DNA of 64,000 nt, taken from assembly GCA_016946835.1 (NCBI GenBank), contig JACVTC010000009.1, positions 559,501 through 623,500 on the forward strand, read 5' to 3'. Under the pieces are notes generated by a model. It was not told the DNA's origin and did not search any database. It was given only the letters and a program-made list of their open reading frames with translations. Shown here in pieces: positions 1 through 11,429 of this stretch. Positions within the stretch are counted from its first letter, which is position 1, and each line of letters begins with the position of its first letter. The position numbers and the translations under genes are program-made. Origin of the DNA: Neocallimastix lanati (nom. inval.) (taxonomy: Eukaryota; Neocallimastigomycota; Neocallimastigomycetes; Neocallimastigales; Neocallimastigaceae).

Positions 1-350
1 GGGAAACAAAAAACATAAATAAATAAATTAATTATTATTTTTTTTTTTTAAATGTTGATCATAAATAATTATTTAAGCATAATAAATTTTTAATTTCACC
101 TTTAATACTTTATTTTTTATTTTTTATTTTTTTTTATTTTTAATAGATTAATTACATCATATTTTTATCTAATAATAATTTTAAAAAGAATTTATTTTCT
201 TATAGAATATTCAAAAATTTTTATTTATTTTCTAAAATGTGGACTTATATAGTGAATATAAATATTAATTTTTTTAATTAATCATTTTTCTTTTATTTAT
301 TATATTAAAATTATTATTCCTTATATATATTAATAAATATATATATATAT

Positions 351-401
<51 letters not shown>

Positions 402-702
402 TTTATATATTAAATATAATGTATTAATATGAATATTTAATAAAAAATTAATAAAATTAATAAAACATTATTCATTATTTGATATTGAATAAAGAAAATA
501 TTAAATATTTAGAATATCTATATTTCTATATATAAAAGTATTACATAAAGAAACAAATTTTAAAAATATATGTATAGTACTACATATATATATGTATTTA
601 ATATGAATATGAATAAATAAATGAAATACATGAAAATAATAATAATTAAAAAAAAGAAAGAAAAAGAAAATTTTTTTATTGATTTGAATTTTGTTAAAAA
701 TA

Positions 703-756
<54 letters not shown>

Positions 757-904
757 AGGAGGATGAGATTTATTAATTGGGGTATAATCTCTATCATTTA
801 ATGTTATAAAAAAAAATATTTTACAATAATTAGTGGTCGAGCTTTAACAAGGTTTAATGACATAATAATAATCGGATTTCAATTGATTTATATTTATACA
901 ATTT
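1..904. other. AT-rich non-coding stretch
   Basis: No gene seen. The stretch is A/T homopolymer and dinucleotide DNA, with a T run of about 45 at 352-398 and a TA run followed by a T run at 697-752. The open frames here are low-complexity Lys/Ile/Tyr or Phe translations of these runs. Confidence 0.7.
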
Positions 905-2133
905 CACTTATATGAATATTAAAGTTAGAAAATCTTTTTTTTTCTTTCTCTAGTTTTTTATCCAATAATAAAGTTCCACTCTTAGGTTCAAACAAAAACA
1001 ATTCTATGAATGTACAATCTTTAATTAACACTGCATTGTTGTGGTGTAATGATTTTGACTCCTCGAACAAGGAAGATTATCTCAACATTGAAAAGAAGAA
1101 AAAAAAAAAAAAAAAAAGTAATTATTATATCAAAAGGAACTTAACGGTTAGTGTTTATGCCTTATCTCATGATCTTCAAGTATTTCCAATTTCTGGCTTT
1201 TATGCTTCTTTCCAAATAAAATGCTTTTTGTAAATGGAGAAATTCTAAATGTATCATTAAAGATCAATCTCATAAACCATATCCCTTCAATGCTACGTTA
1301 TTCATGGTCGAAAAAAAAAAAAAAAAAAAAATCACTTGCTCTACAAGAAAATTAAGAAAAAGAATATCAACTAAATTTCAAAGATGTTATTGAATCATAT
1401 TGGTCTGATGTTGGTAAATTCCAAGGAATCAAAGGTACGAATTACAATAACTTCAAATTTATAAATACTAGAAATTTATTCAAGCTCAGCCTTGAATACC
1501 CCTCATTTAAGTTTAAGGTTTTAACTGGATTCTTTAAGATTAAGAGCTGGATACAATTATAATACTAACTATTGCAATTAGAAGTAGTAGAGTTTCTGAC
1601 GATTGTTCCTAAATTCTGCCCTTGTTGTGGAAAAGGTGAACAATCTTTTATTTATTGGATATTTGAATACTCTACCTTTTCTTTATGTCGATGTAAATCT
1701 TTAGATTTCATCGATGATCTTTTTTTTTTTTTTTTTTTTTTTTTTTTATTTGTCAATAAAAATAAAGGAATCTTTCTTTACTTCCTTCCTATTCTATTAT
1801 TTTTGAATATGAAAATTTTCATAAACAGGTAATATTGATGAATTTCTTTTCGTTGGAAATTTCAACTTTAGATGAGCTACAATTCGATTCTAGGGAACAG
1901 AGAGATTTAAGTGAACAACTCTATAAAAAAGTTCCACAACAGGGGTCTACTGTTCCATATATTGTAGGGCTTTGCGGGGAATATCTTACTAATACAATAC
2001 TGATCATCAGTAGCTCTCTTGAGTTAACTTTTTTTTGAGAGGTTTATCAAAAACACTTTCATTACCAAGAGTTATCGACGTCAATCCGATATGGCAAAGG
2101 AATAGTGCAGTTAGAAAGTCCTGTTAAATTCTC

Positions 2134-2335
2134 ATAAAACAAAAGAAATAACATCTTTAAAATAAAAAGTGGTGATATCCACTAAACTCTCCCCCCTGAA
2201 CCACGAGAAAGATCATCAAAAGTTAAATTACTTACAATAGGTTCTGTATTCGGAACTGTGCTAATAGTAAATGTGTATTGAATTTAGTGGATATCACCAC
2301 TTTTTATTTTAAAGATGTTACTTCCTTTGTTTTAT
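2134..2335. repeat. 53-bp inverted repeat within the LINE 3' region
   Basis: Bases 2134-2186 are almost the exact reverse complement of 2283-2335 (about 2 mismatches), separated by 96 bases. The right arm is in the normal LINE orientation (compare 11011-11060 of the other copy). The left arm, with most of the spacer, reads as the same LINE segment in reverse. This fits an inversion-duplication formed during or after insertion. Confidence 0.85.
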
Positions 2336-2489
2336 TATTTTTGATTTAACTGGTGATCAGATTACTACACATAGTATACATCACGCCGAAATTTTTTTTT
2401 TTTTTTTTTTAACTTTTGAACTTATTTTTATTCTTTATTTCATTAAATTTTCTATGATTAATTAATTTTTTTTTTTTTTATTATTATTA

Positions 2490-2640
2490 TTTATTATTTT
2501 TTTTTTATTTTACTTAATCTTATACATACATTTTATTTTTTTTTTATTTTACTTAATCTTTTACATACATTTTATTTTTTTTTTTTATTTTACTTAATCT
2601 TTTACATACATTTTATTTTTTTTTTATCTTTAAATTATAT
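2490..2640 (+). repeat. Minisatellite in LINE 3' UTR, about 3 copies of a ~48-bp unit
   Basis: The unit carries TTTTACTTAATCTT followed by an ACATACATTTTA motif and a T run. It is repeated three times with small length changes in the T run. It lies in the 3' UTR of the decayed LINE copy, where the other copy has a single T-rich segment. Confidence 0.75.
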
Positions 2641-2885
2641 AATGTATTTTTTTTTTTTTTTAAAAATGTAATACATAAAAATATATTAATCTATTTAATA
2701 AAGCACTAGAAGTGTATTCTCTTCCTAGTCTTAAAAAAAAAAAAAAAAGAAAAAAAGAAATTTTTACAATTTCTTTAAAATATTTGACTATGGATAAAGG
2801 ATGGTTAAAGATGAATAAGTTTTAAGGGTGATGGTTTAAATTCTTAATCTTGATAATTAAGATCAGCTCCACTTTTTATCATTTA

Positions 2886-2888
<3 letters not shown>

Positions 2889-2982
<94 letters not shown>

Positions 2983-3028
2983 TATTTTATTTTATTTTAT
3001 TTTATTTTATTTTATTTTATTTTATTTT
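2889..3028 (+). repeat. (ATT)n followed by (TTTTA)n microsatellite
   Basis: About 30 ATT triplets (2889-2982) run directly into about nine TTTTA pentamers. The long poly-Tyr open frame here is an artefact of the triplet repeat. Confidence 0.95.
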
Positions 3029-3470
3029 TTTTATGTTTATTTTTTTTTATTTTTTCTTTTTTCTTTTTTATTTTTTATTTTTTATTTTTTATTTTTTTTC
3101 TAGAAAAGGAGTTACAATTATTTTTATTTTTAATTAAAACCATGATTGGTATTTCTCCAAGGTATTAGGTCAATTAATATTAAGAGCTTTTTATTAAAAT
3201 AAGTCCTTTTTAATATTTAAAATTATACTTTTTCAAGGAATCATTGTACTATTTGTAACTTTTTTTTTTTATTTTTTATTTTAAATTATTAATGTAGATG
3301 TTGATAGATTTTATTAATTTATTTAAAGTTTAATATCAATCTAAATTTTTTTTAGTATAGATAAAGGTATAATAAACAAGAAATTATAATGTTTATTATT
3401 AAATATTAATTTATAATTTATATTTACTATATTAATTTATGATTTTAATGTTAAAATAAATAAAAAGAAT
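3029..3470. other. AT-rich non-coding stretch
   Basis: T-rich DNA with no protein-like frame. Nothing recognised on either strand. Confidence 0.6.
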
Positions 3471-3850
3471 ACAAAATATTAAATAAACCGACAAGATATA
3501 AATTTATTAAAATAATAAGTACATTATATCCTGATATTGATAAACTTTATTGTTATAGAGAATTTACAGAGGTCAATTGCAATGAGTCATTAATTGAAGT
3601 AAAAGTTCATATAAAGTCATATCAAGTATTGCCTGTACGGTATATGTATGCAGATAATAATGCGATTAAACAATTTTTAATCAATCATTCTTCAGGAACG
3701 GGGAAATCGTTTACTGCTTTATGGATTCTTTTAAATTTCATTAAGGTATTTGAAAAGAAATCAATTATTCTGGTTAAAAGCCGGGAATCTAATTTGAAAT
3801 TCAACCAAAGAATAGCTTCATGGTATTCCTACACTTTTAATTTTTCTTAA
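3471..3850 (+). pseudogene. Fragment of a P-loop helicase-like gene, possibly from a large DNA virus
   Basis: An open frame of about 126 codons runs from just after a stop at 3468-3470 to the stop at 3848-3850; the start and the rest of a gene are missing. It contains a Walker A motif in INHSSGTGKSFTALWILL, preceded by RYMYADNNAIKQFL and followed by KSIILVKS. An Asn-His just before GTGKS/T, followed by a Thr-Ala helix and then an 'iiLvks' strand, is the layout of the N-terminal ATPase motif I and Ia region of DEAD-like helicases and ATPases; several large DNA viruses have this 'NH..GTGKT.TA' form. There is no Walker B (DExx) because the frame stops about 50 residues later. What is seen is the P-loop. 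The viral origin is inference and uncertain. The composition is less homopolymeric than the surroundings, suggesting former coding DNA. Confidence 0.4.
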
Positions 3851-4806
3851 ACCATTACCCGGAATTATTAATTATTAACAATTTATTAATAAATATATAG
3901 AATTCCACACCTATATTACATTTTGTACATCTATATCATCGTTTAATGATGAAAAATTAGTGAAGAGAAAGACAAAAAAAAATTTTTTTTTTTCTAAATT
4001 TTCAAATTGAGTATGATTTAATTTATTAATTCATTAATTTTATCCAAATAGGTCATATTAAAGAATACGTGATAGCAGTTTCAAAGTTTCGTAATAATAA
4101 TAATGTTGATTGTATTTACCTAATTTCAATAAAATTTTTTTCTGAGTAGGAATGAATTTAATTAAATAATGATGAATAAATATTATTAACATTAATCTTT
4201 CTTTTCTGTTTTCCTTATATCACGAATAAAAAATTTTGATTAATAACTAAAAATTAAAAATTCCATACATTCCAAAAAAAAAAAAAAAAAAAAAAACTAG
4301 AATTAAAATATTTATATTTTATAAGCTTTACTAAATGAAGTATCTCTTTACCATATCACTATTTTTTTTAATATAAATTTAAATGAACGATTGTTAATAT
4401 GTTTATAAATATCATCTAAAAAAAAAAAAAAAAAAACAAGTATATATAGAAATATCCTTTAAATTCATTCTTTATCAATTATGAAAACAGTTTCTTAAAG
4501 TTATCCTCAATAATTCTATATATAATATTATCTTATTAAACATTTAATAATAGAATTTAATACTAATTTCATCTTATGCCTAATCTTTAAGTAATAAAAT
4601 AAATTATATATGTATCTTTTTATAAACTTATAATTTTCAATACTAATAAAAAATTTTTTTTGTCAATATAATTAAATAATATAATTAAAATTTAACAAAT
4701 ATTAGAAGATTAATGAAAAACAATGAAAATTAGTCATTGTAATAATTATTATATTAATAATTATTTATTGTAAAGTTATTTGTTTTAATGAACATATATA
4801 TAAACA

Positions 4807-4837
<31 letters not shown>

Positions 4838-6373
4838 ACTCTATTTCATTAATATTTTTAACAATTAAACAAATATATAAATATACATATAATTATTAAT
4901 AGAAATTTACATTAAATTTTTTATTTTATAAATTTATGATATATGTTATTTTTTATTTTTTTTTTTTTTTTATTATGATTGTTATATGAAGTTTTATTAT
5001 TATATGTAAAATTATAATTTAGTGAATATAATAGATTATGCAGTTTACATAGTTTGTTTGATATCGTATCAAATAATAACATTTTAAAAATGCATTATTT
5101 GTAGTATTTCTTAAATACATAATATTTATATCTAAAATATTTTTTAATTCATCAATATTATTAATATCTAAATTTTTTATATTAACATTAGCTCCTTTTA
5201 TATCTAATTCAATATAATTTATAATAATATCAATACAAATTTTATTAATATAAAATATTTTTTGTTTATTATATTTTAAAATTATTAAATATTTATTAAT
5301 ACAAAAAAAAATTATAATTATATATATATATAGATAATGGAATATTCAATTAACGCTTTATACTTTTATTCGTATTTATTTATTTATTCTTATTTATTTA
5401 TTTATTTATTATAATTAAATATAATAATAATAAATAAATAAATAATATAAATAATATAAATAAATAATATAAATAAATAATATAAATAAAAAAGATTATA
5501 TGAGTCAACTTAATATATGATATATGATTTATAATATATTATATATTATTTAATATATTAATATAAATATGAATTTTATCAAAATAATAAAAGGAAATAT
5601 ATATTATTACAATTTGCCTTTTAAAAAATAAAAGTATAACTTATAAGTTTAAATTTGATTCAAAAGTGAAAGACTTTTTAATAATTCAATATTGTTATAT
5701 AGCATTTTATTATTATTATTATCATTTTTTTTTTTCTTTAAAAAAAAAAATTATTTTATTGTATATGTTATTTTATAGAATTAAAAATTGCTTAATCAAA
5801 GAACAAAAATTTAATGATTAAAAAAAGTATATTACTATTATTTTAAGAAAATATTTATTAGGATATAAATTATTTTCTATAAAAATTACTATAGTAATTT
5901 AGGAAAATCTAATTATATGATAATCATAGTAATTAATTATTATTTTTATTTTCAGAATTTATTTTATTTTATTTAATCTTTATTTATATTTAATTATAGG
6001 AAAAATTTAATTATGATATTTATAAATATTATAAAAGTATTTTATTTTCAGATAATTGGAAACATTTTTACAGTATTAGTAATTTTGTTCTTATTTATAT
6101 TTTTATTTATTTTTTTTTATAATAATTCTTATATTAATATTAAAAAAAAATAATGTATATGTAGAAATTATTTTTATGTAATACATATATTATAATATAG
6201 TATATAATATATTAAATTAAATTGTTTATATTATATTAATCAATCAAACTTTATAAATATTTGTGGCTATGTATTATGATTGGTAAAAATGAGAAATGAA
6301 AATAGTTAACAAAAATGAAAATTCGTACCTTAGGATTAATCTTTCTCTTTTTTCATCCACACTCGTTATAATC
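3851..6373. other. Long AT-rich intergenic stretch upstream of the eS8 gene
   Basis: No convincing gene. Homopolymer A/T tracts and TAAA/TTTA repeats dominate (for example (AAAT)n near 5380-5490). A weak minus-strand open frame of about 90 codons (roughly 5030-5330) is Ile/Asn/Tyr-rich with a faint ankyrin-like GANVNIKNLD stretch, but has no start and no other support. The 200 bases before 6374 presumably hold the eS8 promoter; no specific element is recognised. Confidence 0.5.
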
Positions 6374-7516
6374 ATGGGTAATTATTATTTCAATAAATGA
6401 AATATGAAAAAAGAAGCCTTGAAATAATCTTTTATGAATTAATTATGAATTAATGTTTTTTTAATATAAATGAAATTGTGAATAAAATATATGTGTTTAA
6501 TTGTTGATATGTATTGGTTTTTGTGTTTAACTATTAAATTGATGGATTGAATGTTGTAATTTAATATATAATTAATAATAATCGATACGAATTTAAAAAA
6601 TAACAAATCAATGATATATAATGAAATCTTTTTCGTATAAATGGAAATAAGGCGTTATTTTGTTAATTATTGTATTCAAATAATAAAATGTATAATATGT
6701 ATTAATGAATTTAATGATTAAATTTATGTGAAATAGGTATAAGCAGAGACAGTCGTCACAAGCGTAACGCTACCGGTGCCAAGCGCGCCCAATACCGTAA
6801 GAAGAGAAAGTTCGAAATGGGTCGTCAAAACTCTTTAACTAAGCTTGGTTCTAAGAAGATCCACACCATCAGAGTTAGAGGTGGTAACCTTAAGTACAGA
6901 GCTTTAAGATTAGATAGCGGTAACTTCTCTTGGGGATCTGAAGCTATCACTCGTAAGACTCGTATTGTTGCTGTCGTCTACAACGCCTCTGATAACGATC
7001 TTGTCCGTACTAACACTCTTGTCAAGAACGCCATTGTTCAAATTGATGCCGCTCCATTCAGACAATGGTTCGAATCTCACTATGGTGTTACCCTCGGTAA
7101 GAAGAAGGTATGTATATAAAAAAAGTGTTTTTAAATTAAAATAGAATTAAATTTAATAATAAAAAATTTTATTGATTCAATTTTTTTTTTTAAAAATTTA
7201 GGCCGACGAAGAAGAAAAGAAGCTCTCCAACCACGCCCAACGTAAGCGCGATGCTCTTAAGGAACAATCCAAGATCGAAAGTAACATTAAGGATCAATTC
7301 GCTGCTGGTCGTCTCTACGGTAATTATTATAGAAAATTATAGAGTATATAATTTCATATTTTTTTTCGAAATTTTATTAAATATTTAAAATATATACTTA
7401 ATAAATATAAAGCCTGTATCTCTTCCCGTCCAGGTCAATCCGGTCGTGCTGACGGTTACATTTTAGAAGGAAAGGAACTTGACTTCTACGTCAGAAAGAT
7501 CAAGTCTAAGAAGTAA
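6374..7516 (+). CDS. RPS8: 40S ribosomal protein eS8 (Rps8), four exons
   Basis: Encodes a structural protein of the small cytosolic ribosomal subunit. Exons read as 6374-6377, 6737-7107, 7202-7319 and 7413-7516, together 198 codons plus TAA, against about 200 residues in yeast. Family signatures: [10 protein letters not shown] at the N terminus, [68 protein letters not shown], and [17 protein letters not shown] near the C terminus. All three introns have GT-AG borders, and phases join correctly. Exon 1 contributes only ATGG: the initiator Met and the first base of Gly2. That start is chosen because it restores the conserved Met-Gly-Ile-Ser-Arg-Asp terminus. Codon use is strikingly GC-rich at third positions (GTC, CGT, AAG, ATC) compared with other genes in the window, as expected for a very highly expressed gene. 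AATAAA follows 50 bases after the stop. Confidence 0.97.
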
Positions 7517-7565
7517 AAAGTGTATTATTGACAATATAAATGTTTTAATACAATTTTTGACAATC

Positions 7566-7571
7566 AATAAA
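7566..7571 (+). terminator. Polyadenylation signal AATAAA of the eS8 gene
   Basis: Canonical AATAAA about 50 bases after the eS8 stop codon, followed by an A-rich tract. The position is right for 3'-end formation. Confidence 0.6.
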
Positions 7572-8374
7572 GATAAAATTAAAAAAAAAATCATATATAT
7601 CCTATTTATCACAAATAGAAGCATTTAAGTTTGATAATTAATATATTATTATATATGTAAATAAATTATTGTTATTTAAATTTTTAAAATTAAAATGTTG
7701 ATGGTATGAAGTTATAAGCAAACTAATTTGAAAATCAAATTTATAAGAAAAAAAATGAAACTATATTAGTCAAAAATATTTATTTTTTTTTTTTTGTTAT
7801 GGAGAAAGTATTATACAAGGACTCGCAAAATTTCAATTTTTTTTAAAAAAAAAAACTATTTTAATGATATGAAGTATAATTGTAATTAATTTATATAAAT
7901 AATGTTGAAATGAAATGGATTACTTGAATTACAGTAATGTTAAATTAGGAATATTAAATCTAAGGGATTAATTATAAAATAAACAGGATGTTAAAAAAAA
8001 ATAATATAGATATCAAAATATTAAAATAGGAAGTATAAGGAAAAAATTGCAGATTGAAGTAGAATTTGAGTAAAGTAGTATTTTAATAAAGAATTATTAT
8101 TAAAACATTATTCCGTATTAATACTAGTATTATTTTTATAGCTTTTTTTTATTTATTATGATGTATTATTTTCTATTATTTGAAAATTAAAATTTTATTT
8201 AATTTTATTATTGGGAATAATAAAAATGAGTTAAAATTTTTTGTATAGTGAATTTAAATAATTAGTTAATGTTTTGAAAATAATAATGGAATACTAAATA
8301 AAATTTATTATTTTATTATTAATTCATGCTAAAAGAAAAAAATATATATGAAAATTAGTTTATAATAAATTTTC

Positions 8375-8406
<32 letters not shown>

Positions 8407-8417
8407 TTTTTTTTATA
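7572..8417. other. AT-rich intergenic stretch
   Basis: No gene recognised. It ends in a T-rich tract (8379-8416) immediately before the first recognisable LINE sequence. Confidence 0.6.
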
Positions 8418-11260
8418 GCTGGAATTCGGTTTTATAAAGATCGGGGTTGGTGAAAAGAAGACGTTTTATTAATAATGTTATTTTTTGAATAAAGATTTCA
8501 AAAATGGATGAAGATGTTTAAAGAAAATGGCTAAACCATCATATTCATCTACCTCCCTTACTTGCATTAAATCAAGTTTGGTCAAGATATTATTTCTCCT
8601 TCAAAGCAATTAGATAGATGGGCTGAATATTATAAAGATCTTGCTTCGGATCCCTCAGGTCACAGCCTTAATCGTAATTACTGGAATCATGCTTTAAGGA
8701 ATATTAGTCTTAGATCCACTACCTGGAATATAAATGGTCCTATTACGATTGAAGATATTAAAAAAACTATTTCATCGATGAAAAATAACAAAGCACCCGG
8801 CCCCGATGGTATTCCGATTGAATTCTACAAAGCTCTTTTTTGTAACGAAGAATTACTAGAATCACATCCTGCTGCTGGAAAGTGTCTAAAATTGATATTT
8901 AATAAAATATGGAATGGGTCATTTCCTAAAAAATGGAACTCAGCTTCTATTGTATCAATTCCTAAGAAGGGTGACCTATCAGATTGTAGTAATTATCGAG
9001 GTATTTCTCTCATTAACGTTGGACTAAAAATCATTTCAAAAATTATAACAATTATAACAGATAGAATATCTACTTACGCACTCTCACACAATTTCATTAG
9101 ACCTGAACAATTTGGATTTCGCAACCGCGAAGAATGCATTAGTTTATTCATTTCCGTTAGAGAAATTTGTCAAAGAAGAAAATTCCAAGGAAAATTCACA
9201 TATTTAGCTTTTTTAGATCTTAAAAAAGCTTATGATTCAGTTCCTATTTTTAACATTCTTACTAAATTATATCATTATGGAGTACGCGGTAAATGTTTTG
9301 ATTTTCTTTGTAATTTATATACTTCATCTAAAGCACGTGCTCGATTTGCTTCAATGTTATCAAATGAATTTCCTATTAAAAGAGGTGTTCGTCAAGGTTG
9401 TCCTTTATCTCCAATCTTATTCAATTTATTCATCAATGATATACTAAATGACTGTGAAAAGTATGGTGTTAATGTTGGAAGAAAAAAGTGTTGTGGTGGA
9501 CTCTTTGCTGATGATGTTGTTCTCATTACTCCAAATGCAAAAAATTTAGAAAAATTATTAAAAAAGGTACATAAATGGGCTAATTTAAATGAAATGACTT
9601 TTGGTATTGAAAAGTGTGCAACTATGGTTATAAAACCAATGAACTTCCAACCTCCTCCAAACTATAGTGATCCAACCTTCTATTTAGGAAAGAATGATAT
9701 TCCTAAAGTTTCTAGTTATGTCTATCTTGGTATTCCTTTTTCAGATGATCTCCTACTAGAACACATTATATCTCACATGCATTTTAAAGTTAGAAAATCC
9801 CTTCTTTCATTTACACGTTTCTTTTCAAATAAACTTATTCCTAGTGTATACAAGAAAAAAGTTCTTCAATCCTTTGTTATTAGTAAAGTAATTTATTATT
9901 CTCCTTTACTTGGTTCAAACAAATCTAGAACGGCTAGAATTCAAACATTAATTAATACTGGTCTATTTTGGTGTATCGGTTCCTTCTCTAAAAATAGTAA
10001 AACAAATACAGAAAACAATGACTATATTAGACATAATTCAACAATGAGTACTTATGCTTTATCTCGAGATCTAAGCATCCCTCCTATTGCTGGTATCTGC
10101 GCAGCCTTACAGATTAAATCATTTGCAAAATGGAGTAAATCAAACTGTATCATAAAGGATCTTATTAAATCTATTCCCAAAATGCCTTATTATTCCTGGA
10201 CTAAAGAATCTAGAACACTATATAAAAAAATCAAAAAATATAAATGTGTAAAATATGACGATATTATAGAACGTTACTGGAAATCAGTTTCCAGATTTCA
10301 AGGTATTAAAGGTCAAAACTACGATAGTAACAAGTTCTCAAACAATAAAGCTATAATAATGCTTAGCTTAAAATATCCCCAATTCAACTTAGGATTTTCG
10401 TGGATTATACGTTTACGCTGTGGTTATAAATACAATACTACTATTGCTATTAGAATGGGTAGAGTTTCAGAAGATTGTCCAAAGTCCTGCCCATGTTGTG
10501 GTGAAGGTAATCAATCTTTTGAACATTGGATTTTTAAATGCGATGCTCTTGCATCTTTTAGATGGAATTCTTTAAATTTCATCGATGATCTCTATGTTTT
10601 ATTCCTTAGGAAGATTAGAGCGTTTAATCCTCTTTCTTCCTATGACTCTATTTCTGATTTTGAAGATTATATCAATCATTATATATACTTGTTCCTTCTT
10701 GGTGGGACTTTAGTTTTAAATGAACTACATTTCGATAGTGGGGAACAGAGACATTTAAATGAACTACTTTTCAAAGATTCATCTGAGTCACCTGTTCCAA
10801 AAATTGTGAGCTTGGCGGAATTCTTAACAAATGCAATACCTATCATAAGTAGTTCGTTTGAGCTATTATTTGATAGGTATTGCAAAATATCAAACTTAAC
10901 CAAGAGCGTCGACGTCGTACTGATAAGGCATAATGAAAATACAGGATTATCATCTATTACTACGAAGGGTGATTCTCGCCCTAGTAGCTCAATAAATGAT
11001 GAATCCGGGGAGAGTTTAGTGGACACCACACTATCTATTTTAAGGATGTTACTTCTAAATTTTATTTCTTTTTTATTTGATAGGAAGGGTAAAATTCCCG
11101 CATAGTACAACTTGCCGAAATACATAGCATTTTCGAGCTTTTTTATTTTTTATTTTTTATTTTTTAATTTTTTATTTTTAATTTCTAATGTACTTTTCAC
11201 CTACATGTATTTTTTAAAATAAAATTTAATAAAGTTTTTGGAAGTGTATTCTCTTCCCTG

Positions 11261-11292
<32 letters not shown>
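8418..11292 (+). mobile_element. LINE (non-LTR retrotransposon), 5'-truncated, with poly-A tail
   Basis: The element shows the RT domain, a C-terminal CCHC finger, a 3' UTR, AATAAA at 11228-11233, and a 29-base poly-A tail (11264-11292) about 30 bases later. There are no LTRs. The 5' end is unclear. Between 8418 and 8570, pieces of the upstream coding sequence are visible in different frames with stops (for example RKWLNHHIHLPPLL), so the N-terminal endonuclease region is missing or degraded. The 3' terminal sequence before the tail also ends the decayed copy near 2730, which defines the element's true 3' end. A target-site duplication could not be identified by eye. Confidence 0.9.
8571..11105 (+). 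CDS. LINE ORF2-type reverse transcriptase (N-terminally truncated)
   Basis: The reading frame is open for 844 codons from after a stop at 8568-8570. The first ATG (8778) lies inside the conserved RT entry region and is not the natural start, since RWAEYYKDLASD upstream is typical pre-RT sequence. Motifs in order: NKAPGPDGIPIEF, NYRGISL, EQFGFRNREEC, FLDLKKAYDSV (catalytic Asp), RGVRQGCPLSPILFN, and FADDVVLI (catalytic Asp pair, about residues 243-246 from the ATG). A C-terminal zinc finger C-x2-C-x8-H-x4-C (CPCCGEGNQSFEHWIFKC, about 571-588) follows. In LINEs this enzyme copies the element RNA at a nicked genomic target. No AP-type endonuclease is present. The long unbroken frame suggests fairly recent insertion, but the truncated copy should be non-autonomous. 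The clade was not determined. Confidence 0.9.
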   Translation: MKFGQDIISPSKQLDRWAEYYKDLASDPSGHSLNRNYWNHALRNISLRSTTWNINGPITIEDIKKTISSMKNNKAPGPDGIPIEFYKALFCNEELLESHPAAGKCLKLIFNKIWNGSFPKKWNSASIVSIPKKGDLSDCSNYRGISLINVGLKIISKIITIITDRISTYALSHNFIRPEQFGFRNREECISLFISVREICQRRKFQGKFTYLAFLDLKKAYDSVPIFNILTKLYHYGVRGKCFDFLCNLYTSSKARARFASMLSNEFPIKRGVRQGCPLSPILFNLFINDILNDCEKYGVNVGRKKCCGGLFADDVVLITPNAKNLEKLLKKVHKWANLNEMTFGIEKCATMVIKPMNFQPPPNYSDPTFYLGKNDIPKVSSYVYLGIPFSDDLLLEHIISHMHFKVRKSLLSFTRFFSNKLIPSVYKKKVLQSFVISKVIYYSPLLGSNKSRTARIQTLINTGLFWCIGSFSKNSKTNTENNDYIRHNSTMSTYALSRDLSIPPIAGICAALQIKSFAKWSKSNCIIKDLIKSIPKMPYYSWTKESRTLYKKIKKYKCVKYDDIIERYWKSVSRFQGIKGQNYDSNKFSNNKAIIMLSLKYPQFNLGFSWIIRLRCGYKYNTTIAIRMGRVSEDCPKSCPCCGEGNQSFEHWIFKCDALASFRWNSLNFIDDLYVLFLRKIRAFNPLSSYDSISDFEDYINHYIYLFLLGGTLVLNELHFDSGEQRHLNELLFKDSSESPVPKIVSLAEFLTNAIPIISSSFELLFDRYCKISNLTKSVDVVLIRHNENTGLSSITTKGDSRPSSSINDESGESLVDTTLSILRMLLLNFISFLFDRKGKIPA

Positions 11293-11296
<4 letters not shown>

Positions 11297-11374
11297 CTAT
11301 AATCAATTTGTATACCATTAGACCTATCATTGTAAAATGATTTCGTCCTCATGAAACTCATAACATCATAACAT

Positions 11375-11429
<55 letters not shown>

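Larger units (their letters stand above)
905..2760 (+). pseudogene. Decayed 5'-truncated LINE (non-LTR retrotransposon) copy
   Basis: Broken frames across this stretch match, in order, the C-terminal half of the better-preserved LINE at 8418-11292. Frame 1006-1233 contains QSLINTALLWC and VYALSHDLQV, matching QTLINTGLFWC and TYALSRDLSI. Frame 1572-1832 contains CPCCGKGEQSF, matching the C-terminal zinc finger CPCCGEGNQSF, followed by IDDL as in the other copy. Frame 1835-2038 contains DELQFDSREQRDL and LIISSSLEL, matching NELHFDSGEQRHL and IISSSFEL. The frames are interrupted by homopolymer insertions (A runs at 1097-1115 and 1312-1331, a T run at 1720-1747) and stops. The 3' end has the same AATAAA (2697-2702), a GAAGTGTATTCTCTTCC-like terminus and a poly-A tail from about 2733. 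The copy lacks the RT core and is certainly dead. Confidence 0.85.

Noticed and set aside
2850-3137. Poly-Tyr, poly-Ile and poly-Phe frames here and at 11888, 25103, 27262, 36804 and 40244
   Set aside because: Direct translations of ATT, TAA or T-rich repeats.
5030-5330. Minus-strand open frame of about 90 codons with a faint ankyrin-like stretch
   Set aside because: No start codon, Ile/Asn/Tyr composition as expected from AT-rich noise, no neighbouring repeat units.
8778-8780. ATG at 8778 as the start of the LINE protein
   Set aside because: Typical pre-RT sequence continues in frame 69 codons upstream, so the true start is lost with the 5' end.
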